From assembly GCA_020355145.1 (NCBI GenBank), contig CP070660.1, positions 1,616,687 to 1,627,416 of the forward strand: a stretch of DNA of 10,730 nucleotides, in the 5' to 3' direction. Below are positions 1 to 6,447 of this stretch, in pieces (position 1 is the stretch's first letter; each line of letters opens with the position of its first letter). Made by a program: the position numbers and the translations under genes. Origin of the DNA: Deltaproteobacteria bacterium. GTDB lineage: Bacteria > Desulfobacterota > DSM-4660 > Desulfatiglandales > B25-G16. A model generated the notes under the pieces. It worked only from the letters and a program-made list of their open reading frames with translations. It made no database searches and was not told the origin of the DNA.

Positions 1-1
1 A

Positions 2-280
2 GGTAATACCTATAGGCCACTTGTGGAGGCAAGGCATTTTAGGAAGGGAAGGTTCACTATACAGGTTGGCGCCTTTGAAAATGAGGGTAATGCCAGACGG
101 TTGGCAAAACGCCTCAGGGTTATCTTTGACAACGTTACTATAATGACTTATATACGATATAGTGGAAAAATCCTTTATCGCGTAAGGGTTTGCACCTCTA
201 AGGATTTAACTGAGGCAGGTCGGATAGTTAAGAAATTGGAATATCTCGGATTTTCAGAGAGCTTTATAGTGGCACTTTAG
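2..280 (+). CDS. SPOR-domain protein, C-terminal part (RlpA-like), 5' end outside window
   Basis: The reading frame is open to the left edge, so this is the last 92 codons of a longer gene; the GTG at 23 is an internal valine, not the start. The visible protein is essentially one SPOR domain, with the typical FTIQVGAF opening, an N-A-R-R-L-A-K-R-L helix, a central LYRVRV strand and a closing helix and strand ending in FIVAL. SPOR domains bind denuded septal peptidoglycan in the periplasm. A SPOR domain of this form at the extreme C-terminus is typical of RlpA, a lytic transglycosylase/septal protein, but the double-psi barrel that would prove it is outside the window. Other SPOR proteins (DedD- or FtsN-like) remain possible. 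The gene converges on the IHF-like gene and its TAG overlaps that gene's TAA. SPOR assignment is firm; RlpA is likely. Confidence 0.8.
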   Translation, partial: GNTYRPLVEARHFRKGRFTIQVGAFENEGNARRLAKRLRVIFDNVTIMTYIRYSGKILYRVRVCTSKDLTEAGRIVKKLEYLGFSESFIVAL

Positions 281-564
281 CCCTCATGATTGATTTTTCT
301 CCGAAGAACACCAGAGGTCCTAAAAACAACAACTCTCCTTGCTCTCAACTGTAAGTCCTCTTTGGTTTGAGGGTTTCTCCCCCTTCTAGCAGCCTTATCT
401 TTGACAACGAACTTTCCAAAGCCACTTACAAGGAGATTTTCTCCTTTTACAAGGGTCTGCTTGGTGATCTCTAGTAGACTCCCAACAACTCTTCTAGATT
501 GGTTTTTACTAAGACCTACCTGATTGTACACACTATCTATAATCTTTTCCTTTGTTAGGGACAT
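277..564 (-). CDS. IHF/HU-family DNA-bending protein (IHF alpha-like)
   Basis: This small basic 95-aa protein has the full length of the HU/IHF family. The N-terminal helices (residues 3-40) form the dimer body. They are followed by the L-V-S-G-F-G-K-F turn (45-52) and the beta-arm with the GRNPQT motif (62-67), whose Pro65 matches the proline that intercalates into bent DNA. The C-terminus has the conserved A-R-R-V-V-x-F-R segment (75-82). The SLTK opening and the GRNP arm resemble IHF alpha more than HU, but subunit identity cannot be settled without alignment. Such proteins compact the nucleoid and shape promoters and recombination sites as dimers; no partner gene is present here. The ATG lies 7 nt after a strong AAAGGAGGA ribosome site within the end of coaD, and only 3 nt separate the coaD stop from this start, so it is probably translated from the same mRNA. 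Confidence 0.9.
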   Translation of the reverse strand: MSLTKEKIIDSVYNQVGLSKNQSRRVVGSLLEITKQTLVKGENLLVSGFGKFVVKDKAARRGRNPQTKEDLQLRARRVVVFRTSGVLRRKINHEG

Positions 565-567
565 GTA

Positions 568-1074
568 TCATCCTCCTTTGTTTTCTGGTTTATTAACGGC
601 AAACTTTTCCTTTAGCTTCTTGCAGACGATTTCGGGGACAAGGCCATTAATAGTTCCCCCTAAACTAGCCGCCTCTTTTATTATAGTGGAACTGATATAG
701 AACCACCTATAGTCAGTCATCAGGAATACTGTTTGAATATTTCCGTTTAACTTCCTGTTCATTAATGATAACTGGAATTCATATTCAAAGTCTGAGAGGG
801 CCCTTAATCCCCTTAGGATTATATTGCTTTTTTTGCTCACCACATAATTAACGAGCAGCCCACTAAAGGATTCGACAAAAACCTTATCATCTTTTTTAAT
901 TGATTCCCGGATCATTTCCATCCTCTCGGCCAAGGTAAAAAGGGTCTTTTTCATCGGATCGGATGCAACGGCAATAGTAATGGAGTCAAATATGGTAAGC
1001 GCCCTTCTTAAGATACTGAGATGGCCATTGGTTATAGGATCAAAGGAGCCTGGATAGATGACCATTTTCCCCAT
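568..1074 (-). CDS. coaD: Phosphopantetheine adenylyltransferase
   Basis: CoaD transfers AMP from ATP to 4'-phosphopantetheine to give dephospho-CoA, the penultimate step of coenzyme A synthesis, in the cytosol. The nucleotidyltransferase signature is intact. From the chosen start, YPGSFDP (7-13) leads into the TNGH motif (15-18, a T/HxGH site), followed by RGLR (88-91), the D-F-E-Y-E-F segment (95-100) and ISSTIIKE (127-134), which binds ATP phosphates. The length of 168 aa is near the usual 155-170. An ATG 15 nt further upstream (1089) is in frame, but it has no ribosome site and would overlap rsmD. The ATG at 1074 is preceded by GAGGAAGGA and begins 1 nt after the rsmD stop, so I prefer it. 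The rsmD-coaD pair is a common bacterial arrangement. Assignment is firm; the start is probable. Confidence 0.95.
   Translation of the reverse strand: MGKMVIYPGSFDPITNGHLSILRRALTIFDSITIAVASDPMKKTLFTLAERMEMIRESIKKDDKVFVESFSGLLVNYVVSKKSNIILRGLRALSDFEYEFQLSLMNRKLNGNIQTVFLMTDYRWFYISSTIIKEAASLGGTINGLVPEIVCKKLKEKFAVNKPENKGG
571..579 (-). promoter_or_regulatory. Ribosome binding site of the IHF-like gene
   Basis: On the minus strand the sequence AAAGGAGGA ends 6 nt before the ATG at 564. It is the strongest Shine-Dalgarno match in the window. It overlaps the last codons of coaD, whose TGA (570-568) lies between site and start, an arrangement suited to translational coupling. Confidence 0.75.
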
Positions 1075-1075
1075 T

Positions 1076-1645
1076 TTATCCTTCCTCATGATTAGAGTAA
1101 AGTCCTATCAATGTTGACCCATAAGACCTGGTTAGTTTAAGTTGAAGATTATGAACCTTAGAAGGCAATGGATTGCTCTCATTGGTTGCTGATTCCACAA
1201 CTACCCTGCTGTCTTTAACCAATAGACTCATCTCTATTAGTTTATATATAGTGGGCTCAATATATCCCTTTCCGTAGGGAGGATCAATAAAGACCAGATC
1301 GAATTGACCATATCCCAGATCCTGAATACGGGCCAAACCCTTCGGCAATTCCTCCCTTGCAATGATTGACAGCGCCCCATACCCGCAAATGGTAAGGTTT
1401 TTTTTGATTGTGGCAAGGGCTCTACTTGATTTATCGATAAACACAGCCTTTTTGGCCCCCCTGCTTAGAGATTCGATCCCCAGGCTACCTGTGCCAGCAA
1501 ATAGATCCAGTACAGCAAGGCCAGTTAGTTTCTGACCCAGGATGTTAAAGATAGAACCCCTTACCATATCTGAGGTAGGCCGGATATTAGACCCTTTAAT
1601 CCTTGCCAGCCGGCGGCCCTTGACCATACCGCCAGTTATTCTCAT
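1076..1645 (-). CDS. rsmD: 16S rRNA (guanine(966)-N(2))-methyltransferase
   Basis: RsmD methylates N2 of G966 in 16S rRNA in the assembled 30S subunit, using S-adenosylmethionine. The 189-aa protein has the usual family length. It opens with the typical M-R-I-T-G-G-x-x-K-G-R-R-L start, then the conserved IRPTSDMVRGSIFNIL block (21-36), the SAM-binding glycine loop DLFAGTGSLGIE (47-58), an acidic residue at the end of the next strand (F-I-D, 69-71) and the catalytic DPPY (121-124) that marks base-N methyltransferases. The start is fixed by an in-frame TAA two codons upstream. No clear ribosome site precedes it, so initiation may be weak or nearly leaderless. It is the first gene after a 123-nt gap, so it may head a separate rsmD-coaD-IHF transcript. 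Confidence 0.95.
   Translation of the reverse strand: MRITGGMVKGRRLARIKGSNIRPTSDMVRGSIFNILGQKLTGLAVLDLFAGTGSLGIESLSRGAKKAVFIDKSSRALATIKKNLTICGYGALSIIAREELPKGLARIQDLGYGQFDLVFIDPPYGKGYIEPTIYKLIEMSLLVKDSRVVVESATNESNPLPSKVHNLQLKLTRSYGSTLIGLYSNHEEG
1079..1087 (-). promoter_or_regulatory. Ribosome binding site that decides the coaD start
   Basis: GAGGAAGGA forms the last three sense codons of rsmD and sits 4 nt before the ATG at 1074. The alternative ATG at 1089 is preceded by a stretch without purine-rich sequence. The site therefore supports the shorter CoaD and coupled translation with rsmD. Confidence 0.6.
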
Positions 1646-1699
1646 GATATTTTAAAGTTATAAGTGCCCAAACTGAGCTAAAGTAAATTTGATCTCCTT

Positions 1700-1728
1700 A
1701 AAATAAGCCAACAAGAGACTACGGACAA
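1700..1728 (-). promoter_or_regulatory. Possible promoter for rsmD-coaD-IHF
   Basis: On the minus strand TTGTCC (1728-1723) and TATTTT (1705-1700) are separated by 17 nt. Each matches 4 of 6 positions of the sigma70 -35 and -10 consensus. It lies in the longest gap of the window (1646-1768), between pssA and rsmD, where a new transcript would be expected to begin. Nothing else clear is seen in this gap: no strong hairpin with a T-run that would end the upstream operon. The match is weak and AT-rich DNA yields such pairs by chance. Confidence 0.3.
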
Positions 1729-1768
1729 CAATCGACTGACATTACCGAGATCTTCATAATTAGTCTTT

Positions 1769-2554
1769 TCAACCCTTTTCCCTTTTCTTGGCAGAGGAAT
1801 TGACTATAGGGATAGCTGCCTTTGCATACTTATGGGTAAGGTGATAAAGCGTTATTGCAGGACCCGAAATAACATACATGGTAGAGAAAAGGAATAACAT
1901 CAAGGCCGGTTTATAAGCGATGACAATAAAGAGAAGGATAGTGGCTACTAGGACATTGAAGGGTTTTTGCCTGAAAAGCTCAAGCTTTTTATAACTAAGA
2001 TAATTGATTGTGCTAACCATAAGAAATGATAGGAGATAAATGGTGCTTATAATAATAGTATATCTGTTTTCACTAAGGCCACCCAGGGAATCTATAAAGA
2101 GTACGAGGGTTGCAATAAAGATAGCTGCTCCAGGGATAGGTAAACCCTTAAAGTGGCTAGATTCGAGGGTGTTTTTTTGAATATTAAACCTGGCAAGCCT
2201 CAATGCGCCGCAGATAATGTAAAGAAAGACGGCTAGCCAACCAAATCTTCCAAATGGTTTCAGGGACCACTCAAATGCCAACAGTCCAGGGGCAACACCA
2301 AAGGCAACCAGATCTGATAGGGAGTCGTACTCTACACCGAATTGACTGGTTGTATTGGTAAAGCGGGCAATTTTTCCATCTAATCCATCAAATATAGCAG
2401 AGATAAGGATGGCAACGGCTGCTGCATCGTATCTGCCTTGGATAGCAGCAATAATGGCATAGAATCCACCAAATAGGCTGCAGGACGTAAATAGATTAGG
2501 AAGGATGTATATTCCCCTTTTATTCCCCCTTTTTGATCTATTTCCTGTTTTCAC
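1769..2554 (-). CDS. pssA: CDP-diacylglycerol-serine O-phosphatidyltransferase
   Basis: PssA condenses CDP-diacylglycerol with L-serine to give phosphatidylserine and CMP in the inner membrane. The CDP-alcohol phosphotransferase signature is complete: D56-x2-D59-G60-x2-A63-R64-x8-G73-x3-D77-x3-D81, whose aspartates bind the metal ions. The N-terminus carries the I-Y-I-L-P-N-L-F-T stretch typical of the membrane (type II) PssA. Several hydrophobic segments follow, and a charged tail ends the 261-aa protein. The start is GTG, 1 nt after the psd stop, with only a weak AGG ahead; no ATG is available before the conserved start of the domain, so GTG is likely right and translation is probably coupled to psd. 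Together with psd and cdsA it completes phosphatidylethanolamine synthesis. It looks like the last gene of the long operon, though no intrinsic terminator is visible after it. Confidence 0.95.
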   Translation of the reverse strand: MKTGNRSKRGNKRGIYILPNLFTSCSLFGGFYAIIAAIQGRYDAAAVAILISAIFDGLDGKIARFTNTTSQFGVEYDSLSDLVAFGVAPGLLAFEWSLKPFGRFGWLAVFLYIICGALRLARFNIQKNTLESSHFKGLPIPGAAIFIATLVLFIDSLGGLSENRYTIIISTIYLLSFLMVSTINYLSYKKLELFRQKPFNVLVATILLFIVIAYKPALMLFLFSTMYVISGPAITLYHLTHKYAKAAIPIVNSSAKKREKG

Positions 2555-2555
2555 T

Positions 2556-3215
2556 CTACCTGAGGTATCCTATAACTGTTTGGCCGGCTTTGACCTTTCC
2601 CCCTTTTTTAACCATGAGTGTGCTATCAGGTGGAAGATAGACGTCAAGCCGTGAGCCAAACCTGATTAGGCCAAATCTCTGACCGGTTTTCACATAATCT
2701 CCTCTCTTAACCCAACAGACGATCCTTCTGGCAATGAGGCCGGCGATCTGAACAAAGACAATCCTTTTCCTATAATCCGTTTCTAAGGCTACTATATTAT
2801 GCTCATTGTGGACAGAGGCCTTATCCCTATTGGCTGAAAAAAATTTGCCCGGGTGATAAGATAGTTGGGCAATCTTACCCTCAATGGGGATTCGGTTGAT
2901 GTGTGCGTTAAAGATAGACATGAAGATACTTATCTTTATCGCTGGGGCCTTGAGGCGATTGTCACCATTGTCTAGCTTCTCTATTGATATCACCTTTCCG
3001 TCTGCTGGCGTAAGGACAGCCCTTTCCTCATTTAGAAGGGTTCTATCTGGATCTCGAAAGAAATAGATAATGAACAAGGTTAACACTGCCAATGGAGTTG
3101 CCAAAAATTTCCAGTCAAGGATTAAGAGGATAGATGTCAGTCCTGTACCGATAATTATAAAGGGAATTCCTTCCCAGGCAACTGGGAGCCTATTATTTAT
3201 CCTTTTTTGGTCCAA
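2556..3215 (-). CDS. psd: Phosphatidylserine decarboxylase, short (archaeal/Gram-positive-type) form
   Basis: This pyruvoyl enzyme decarboxylates phosphatidylserine to phosphatidylethanolamine at the membrane. The 219-aa length matches the short PSD subfamily. Two hydrophobic stretches (about 17-34 and 38-52) anchor the N-terminus. The F-F-R-D-P-x-R motif (52-58), T-P-A-D-G (69-73), the F-N-A-H-I-N-R segment (102-108) and H-P-G-K-F-F-S-A (121-128) follow. FGSRLDVYLP (186-195) contains the Gly187-Ser188 bond where the family self-cleaves, Ser188 becoming the pyruvoyl group of the small alpha chain. The start is a TTG directly after an in-frame TAA, with GGGGA 9 nt ahead. No other start codon occurs before the conserved P-V-A-W-E-G block. 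It is followed by pssA, 1 nt away. Function is firm; the start is the only one I can support. Confidence 0.95.
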   Translation of the reverse strand: MDQKRINNRLPVAWEGIPFIIIGTGLTSILLILDWKFLATPLAVLTLFIIYFFRDPDRTLLNEERAVLTPADGKVISIEKLDNGDNRLKAPAIKISIFMSIFNAHINRIPIEGKIAQLSYHPGKFFSANRDKASVHNEHNIVALETDYRKRIVFVQIAGLIARRIVCWVKRGDYVKTGQRFGLIRFGSRLDVYLPPDSTLMVKKGGKVKAGQTVIGYLR

Positions 3216-3223
3216 TTAGTCAA

Positions 3224-3253
3224 GTCCCCGCAGAATTGCGTCCCCTTTTTGAT
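3224..3253. repeat. Possible REP-like GTCCCC repeat in the psd leader
   Basis: The plus strand shows GTCCCC twice (3224-3229 and 3240-3245), 16 bp apart. Between and overlapping them is a small palindrome CGCA-GAAT-TGCG (3229-3240), and five T follow. Short elements of paired GGGGAC words and an A-run are familiar from REP-like repeats that accompany IS200-type (TnpA-REP) transposases in some Gram-negative genomes; recognition here rests on form only, with one copy in the window. The minus-strand copy supplies the GGGGA that appears to be the ribosome site of psd. Confidence 0.3.
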
Positions 3254-3276
3254 CTTAGCGTTTAGTATAAATTTTA

Positions 3277-3993
3277 TTATTTGTCAATATGACATTGCTC
3301 ACTTTGGCTCACTTTCTTGGGTAAGCGTATATCGGCTCCTCTAATATAGATTGGGACAAGTTCACTTAAGCTGTCTGAGTCTCCTTTCTTAAGTCTTTTT
3401 AATCCCAGAATGCCTACGGATGAGGCCTTAAGGTTCCAGAGATTTGGAGGTGCTAATAACTTTTCTCCCCTTAGTTGGCGTTTTAAGACTGGGCCTTGAC
3501 TAGGAAGATCATTTCCTATAAAGATTGTTTTTTTTTCAATTATGGAACCAAGCTCGCCTATCCTTATAGCCATATCTTGTTTAATCCTCGATAAGTGGCC
3601 ATTAGAACTCCACCTAAATAGGGCGGTAAACACCTCTCCCTTCCGTGAGGTTACGAGGGGGCAGATATCTTCTTTTAGGTAAGGGAGCTGGCTGGACATA
3701 GCTAAAAGTGTGGGAACGCCAATTATTGGTATATTAAGGCATTGAGAGAGCCCTTTAACAACAGATAGGCCTACTCTAATGCCGGTGAAGCTCCCTGGTC
3801 CCAAGGCAACGATTAAGCCGTCCAGTTTTTGAGGCCGGAGGCCCACCTTCATTAGTAAGTCATCAAGGGACGGCATCAGATCTCTATAGTGACTTGGCCC
3901 AGAAGGAAGGATATATTCACCTAAAAGAATTTCATCGTTCATGACAGCAAGGCTGTACTGTTTGGTTGAGGTATTTATGGATAGGATGTTCAA
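3277..3993 (-). CDS. tsaB: tRNA t6A37 biosynthesis protein TsaB
   Basis: TsaB is the scaffold partner of TsaD, which with TsaC and TsaE makes N6-threonylcarbamoyladenosine at position 37 of ANN-decoding tRNAs. The 238-aa protein has the ASKHA-fold opening M-N-I-L-S-I-N-T-S-T-K (1-11), the highly conserved GPGSFTGIRVGL (65-76) and the L-V-P-I-Y-I-R end motif typical of TsaB. It lacks a fused RimI domain. The usual D-A-R-x-x-E-V-Y segment reads T-S-R-K-G-E-V-F here. The start is TTG: an in-frame TAG lies seven codons upstream, the codons between are not start codons, and the protein must begin at M-N-I-L. No good ribosome site is seen. It sits 62 nt after rseP and 61 nt before psd, embedded in membrane-lipid genes, so the link is probably shared growth demand rather than a common pathway. 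Confidence 0.93.
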   Translation of the reverse strand: MNILSINTSTKQYSLAVMNDEILLGEYILPSGPSHYRDLMPSLDDLLMKVGLRPQKLDGLIVALGPGSFTGIRVGLSVVKGLSQCLNIPIIGVPTLLAMSSQLPYLKEDICPLVTSRKGEVFTALFRWSSNGHLSRIKQDMAIRIGELGSIIEKKTIFIGNDLPSQGPVLKRQLRGEKLLAPPNLWNLKASSVGILGLKRLKKGDSDSLSELVPIYIRGADIRLPKKVSQSEQCHIDK

Positions 3994-4055
3994 TTGTCTA
4001 GTATCGATTGACTATCTTCTATTTAAGGTTATAGGTCTCGGTCTTCAATCTTCAC

Positions 4056-5135
4056 TTAATGACCGGTGATTATCCTTAAAAGATCATTGTAAAAGACGAT
4101 GGCCATTAATAGGATAAGAAGGATAAAACCTATCTTCTGGGCCATCTCCTTTTTTTTAATACTTATGGGTTTTCTTATTACAATCTCTATCAAAGAGAAG
4201 AGGATCAAACCGCCATCAAGAACTGGTACTGGAAGAAGATTTAAGATGGCGAGATTGATACTTATAACAGCCATAAAGGGAAAAAGGTAGCTTAGATTCT
4301 CCCTCGCTATCTCCCCTGTTAGCTGTCCGATCATGATAGGTCCACCAAGTGTCTTAAGGGGAACGATGCCTTGAAATAGCTTTACAATTGTCAATACAGT
4401 TAAGGCTGTCACCTCCCAGGTCTTTTTTCCTGCCTCCTTAATCGCCTGGAGGGCATTTAATTTTAGTTTCTTTGTGCTCCCACTGGCCACGATCCCTATT
4501 AATGCTGATTTAATCTCTTCGCCAAATATGTTTTTAACGATCTCCTCCTCTGGAAAGACAGTTGTTGAGATCCTTTTATCCCCCCTTATGATTACCATTT
4601 TTAGTCCGTTGTCAGGATTCTTTTCTACGAATCTTTTTATATCACGCCATTTATTGATCTTTTTGCCGTCAATATACGCGATAATATCACTTTTTTGTAT
4701 TCCAGCTCTATGGGCAGGGGAGTTGGGTCTTACTTGGCCAACTTCGGCGGTCATGATAGGGTAACCTGCGACTGCGTAAATGCCACAAAAAAGAAGGAAG
4801 GCTAAGAGGAAATTAAAGATAGGGCCAGCGGCTGCAATGGCAATCCTATTTACTACAGGCTGTGTAGAAAAAGATCGATGGGGATCTTCTGGGGTTATCT
4901 CTTCATCATCGTCTTCACCCAACATCTTAACATAACCGCCAAGGGGAAAGGCTGAGAGTACATATTCGGTTTCCCCTATCCTTTTGCCTATGAGTTTGGG
5001 TCCAAAGCCAAGGGAGAATCTAATGACCATAACATTGAAGAATTTGGCTAAGAGGAAATGCCCGAACTCATGGAAGGAGATCAAGACACCAAGGACAATG
5101 ATGAATGGAATTATATAATAAAAAAGGCTGCCCAT
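4056..5135 (-). CDS. rseP: Site-2 zinc metalloprotease RseP (single PDZ domain)
   Basis: RseP cuts transmembrane segments of substrates such as anti-sigma factors after a first periplasmic cut, within the inner membrane. The catalytic H22-E23-F-G-H26 (HExxH) lies in the first transmembrane helix, and the second metal motif N-L-L-P-V-P-V-L-D-G-G (299-309, ligand Asp307) in a late one. Between them are the G-F-G-P-K-L-I-G region with L-G-G-Y-V-K-M-L-G-E (65-74), a second membrane helix (about 99-124) and one PDZ domain (about 130-200, P-N-S-P-A-x-x-A-G-I and D-I-I). E. coli RseP has two PDZ domains and about 450 aa; at 359 aa this is the common single-PDZ form. ATG start without a strong ribosome site, 28 nt after dxr. 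Its local substrate cannot be told: no sigma or anti-sigma gene is in the window. Confidence 0.95.
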   Translation of the reverse strand: MGSLFYYIIPFIIVLGVLISFHEFGHFLLAKFFNVMVIRFSLGFGPKLIGKRIGETEYVLSAFPLGGYVKMLGEDDDEEITPEDPHRSFSTQPVVNRIAIAAAGPIFNFLLAFLLFCGIYAVAGYPIMTAEVGQVRPNSPAHRAGIQKSDIIAYIDGKKINKWRDIKRFVEKNPDNGLKMVIIRGDKRISTTVFPEEEIVKNIFGEEIKSALIGIVASGSTKKLKLNALQAIKEAGKKTWEVTALTVLTIVKLFQGIVPLKTLGGPIMIGQLTGEIARENLSYLFPFMAVISINLAILNLLPVPVLDGGLILFSLIEIVIRKPISIKKKEMAQKIGFILLILLMAIVFYNDLLRIITGH

Positions 5136-5163
5136 AATCTAGCCGTCTATATAAGGTAAGTTC

Positions 5164-6333
5164 TTAGGACTTCCCCACCATCCTCTCTAACACCTTTTTT
5201 GCCCTTGATTGAGCCCATTGATCCGCCTCGATAGCCTGATCGATGCTATTTATGGGAAAGGTTTGGTGTTTGTCCATGGTTTTTTCAATAATTTGAGGTA
5301 TCTCCAGAAAACCTATCTTTCCCTCCAAAAAGGCATTAACAGCTATTTCATTGGCCCCGTTTAACACAGCTGGCATACTTTCCCCTATTTTACCTGCTGC
5401 AAGGGACAACTCCAGACACCTGAATCTCTCCTTATCAGGTTTTTCAAAACTCAATCTTTCTATAGCTGAGAGATCTAATGATGGCAGCTCCCCTTTAAGA
5501 TGTCTGGGATAAGAGAGGGCATAGGATATTGGTATTCTCATGTCTGGGATGGCAAGTTGTGCGATAATAGAGCCATCCATATATTCGACCATAGAATGGA
5601 TAATGCTTTGCGGATGGAGAAGGATCTCTATTTGATCCATCTCCACATTAAAGAGCCATTTTGCCTCTATTGCCTCTACCCCCTTATTCAAGAGAGTTGC
5701 TGAATCTATGCTTATTTTCCGACCCATCCTCCATTTCGGATGTCTTAATGCCTCTTTGGGTGTAACCTTGGATAATCTTTCTATAGGGAAATCCTTGAAT
5801 GGTCCACCAGATCCCGTCAGGATGATCCTTCTCAGGTCTTCCCTCCTGTGTCCTTGGATGGATTGCTGAATTGCGCTGTGTTCACTATCAATAGGGAATA
5901 TGTTTACACCCCCCCTTTTTGATTCCTCCATCAGCAAAGATCCTGCTACTACCAATGTCTCTTTATTGGCTAAGGCAATATCCTTGCCGGTAGTTATGGC
6001 TGAAAATGTTGGAAGTAGCCCGGAGGATCCGGTCATTGCCACTATAGTCATATTTACATCGGAAAGGGTCGCTATCTCCATATAGCCTCCCATTCCGTAT
6101 AAGACCTCTGTATCTGTCATATTGTTGAGCCGGATTTTCAGCTCCTTTGCAAGATCAGCGTTAATAACCGCTGCAAAACGCGGCGTAAATTCCTTTATCT
6201 GATCTAGAAGGAGATCTATGTTTCTTCCTGCACCAAGCGCTACAATCCGGTATCTGTCAGGGTTTCCCTTAATAACCTCAAGCGAATTAATTCCTATATA
6301 ACCAGTAGAGCCCAGAAGGCATATATTTTTCAA
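5164..6333 (-). CDS. dxr: 1-deoxy-D-xylulose 5-phosphate reductoisomerase
   Basis: Dxr rearranges and reduces 1-deoxy-D-xylulose 5-phosphate to 2-C-methyl-D-erythritol 4-phosphate with NADPH, the first committed step of the MEP isoprenoid pathway. The 389-aa protein shows the NADPH loop G-S-T-G-Y-I-G (8-14), A-L-A-N-K-E (120-125), the metal ligands in P-I-D-S-E-H-S (D149, E151), T-G-S-G-G-P-F (173-179), and the block from H198 to F228 with the M-G-x-K/R-I-S-I-D-S-A-T stretch, N216, K217 and the third ligand E220. All catalytic residues are present. The start is TTG, which encodes the first residue of the normal K-N-I-C-L-L-G-S-T-G opening; AGGGAG lies 10 nt ahead. A 114-nt gap with a 9-bp repeat array separates it from cdsA. 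Its product feeds the isoprenoid chain used by UppS in the same operon. Confidence 0.97.
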   Translation of the reverse strand: MKNICLLGSTGYIGINSLEVIKGNPDRYRIVALGAGRNIDLLLDQIKEFTPRFAAVINADLAKELKIRLNNMTDTEVLYGMGGYMEIATLSDVNMTIVAMTGSSGLLPTFSAITTGKDIALANKETLVVAGSLLMEESKRGGVNIFPIDSEHSAIQQSIQGHRREDLRRIILTGSGGPFKDFPIERLSKVTPKEALRHPKWRMGRKISIDSATLLNKGVEAIEAKWLFNVEMDQIEILLHPQSIIHSMVEYMDGSIIAQLAIPDMRIPISYALSYPRHLKGELPSLDLSAIERLSFEKPDKERFRCLELSLAAGKIGESMPAVLNGANEIAVNAFLEGKIGFLEIPQIIEKTMDKHQTFPINSIDQAIEADQWAQSRAKKVLERMVGKS

Positions 6334-6343
6334 GATAAGATAG

Positions 6344-6349
6344 CTCCCT
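6344..6349 (-). promoter_or_regulatory. Ribosome binding site of dxr
   Basis: AGGGAG on the minus strand ends 10 nt before the TTG at 6333. It is slightly far but is the only purine-rich site there. It supports TTG as the dxr start, as does the fit of the N-terminus to the family. Confidence 0.5.
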
Positions 6350-6350
6350 A

Positions 6351-6441
6351 TTGCGTAGTTTATTGTGTTTCTTGAGTTTGTTGAGTTAAAACCCTATCAG
6401 ACCAACGAACCCTATGAACACCATAAATCCCATAAACCCAA
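6351..6441. repeat. Degenerate 9-bp tandem array with a change of orientation
   Basis: Most of the cdsA-dxr gap is a period-9 array. Plus-strand units at 6351, 6360, 6369 and 6378 read TTGCGTAGT, TTATTGTGT, TTCTTGAGT and TTGTTGAGT. After one T (6387), units at 6388, 6397, 6406, 6415, 6424 and 6433 read AAAACCCTA, TCAGACCAA, CGAACCCTA, TGAACACCA, TAAATCCCA and TAAACCCAA. In the six right-hand units column 3 is always A, column 7 always C and column 9 always A. The reverse complement of the right-hand consensus, shifted in phase, is close to the left-hand one (TTGRGTTYN), so the two blocks are the same repeat facing opposite ways. It starts 6 nt after the cdsA stop and ends just before the dxr ribosome site. 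Function unknown; it could fold as an imperfect hairpin in the operon mRNA, or be a decayed mobile repeat. Confidence 0.7.
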
Positions 6442-6447
6442 CAGACA

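Noticed and set aside
1716..1766. AGACTA / TAGTCT inverted repeat after pssA as a terminator
   Set aside because: Only 6 bp of stem with a 39-nt loop and no following T-run on the minus strand.
3246..3250. T-run after the CGCA/TGCG palindrome as a plus-strand terminator
   Set aside because: No plus-strand gene lies upstream, and a 4-bp stem separated from the T-run by TCCCC would not act as an intrinsic terminator.
3264..3287. TTGACA at the end of tsaB followed by TATACT, as a promoter for psd
   Set aside because: Both hexamers are good, but the spacer is only 12 nt, too short for sigma70; other -10 choices at 16-18 nt are poor.
4474..4764. 96-codon plus-strand frame inside rseP, and similar plus-strand frames elsewhere
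   Set aside because: They lie opposite conserved genes, show no family features and have no supporting ribosome sites; they are antisense shadows.
2526..5923. The word CCCCTTTTTGAT occurring three times (2526, 3242, 5912)
   Set aside because: Two copies are coding and encode S-K-R-G in PssA and Dxr; the flanks differ, so common codons explain them better than a shared element.
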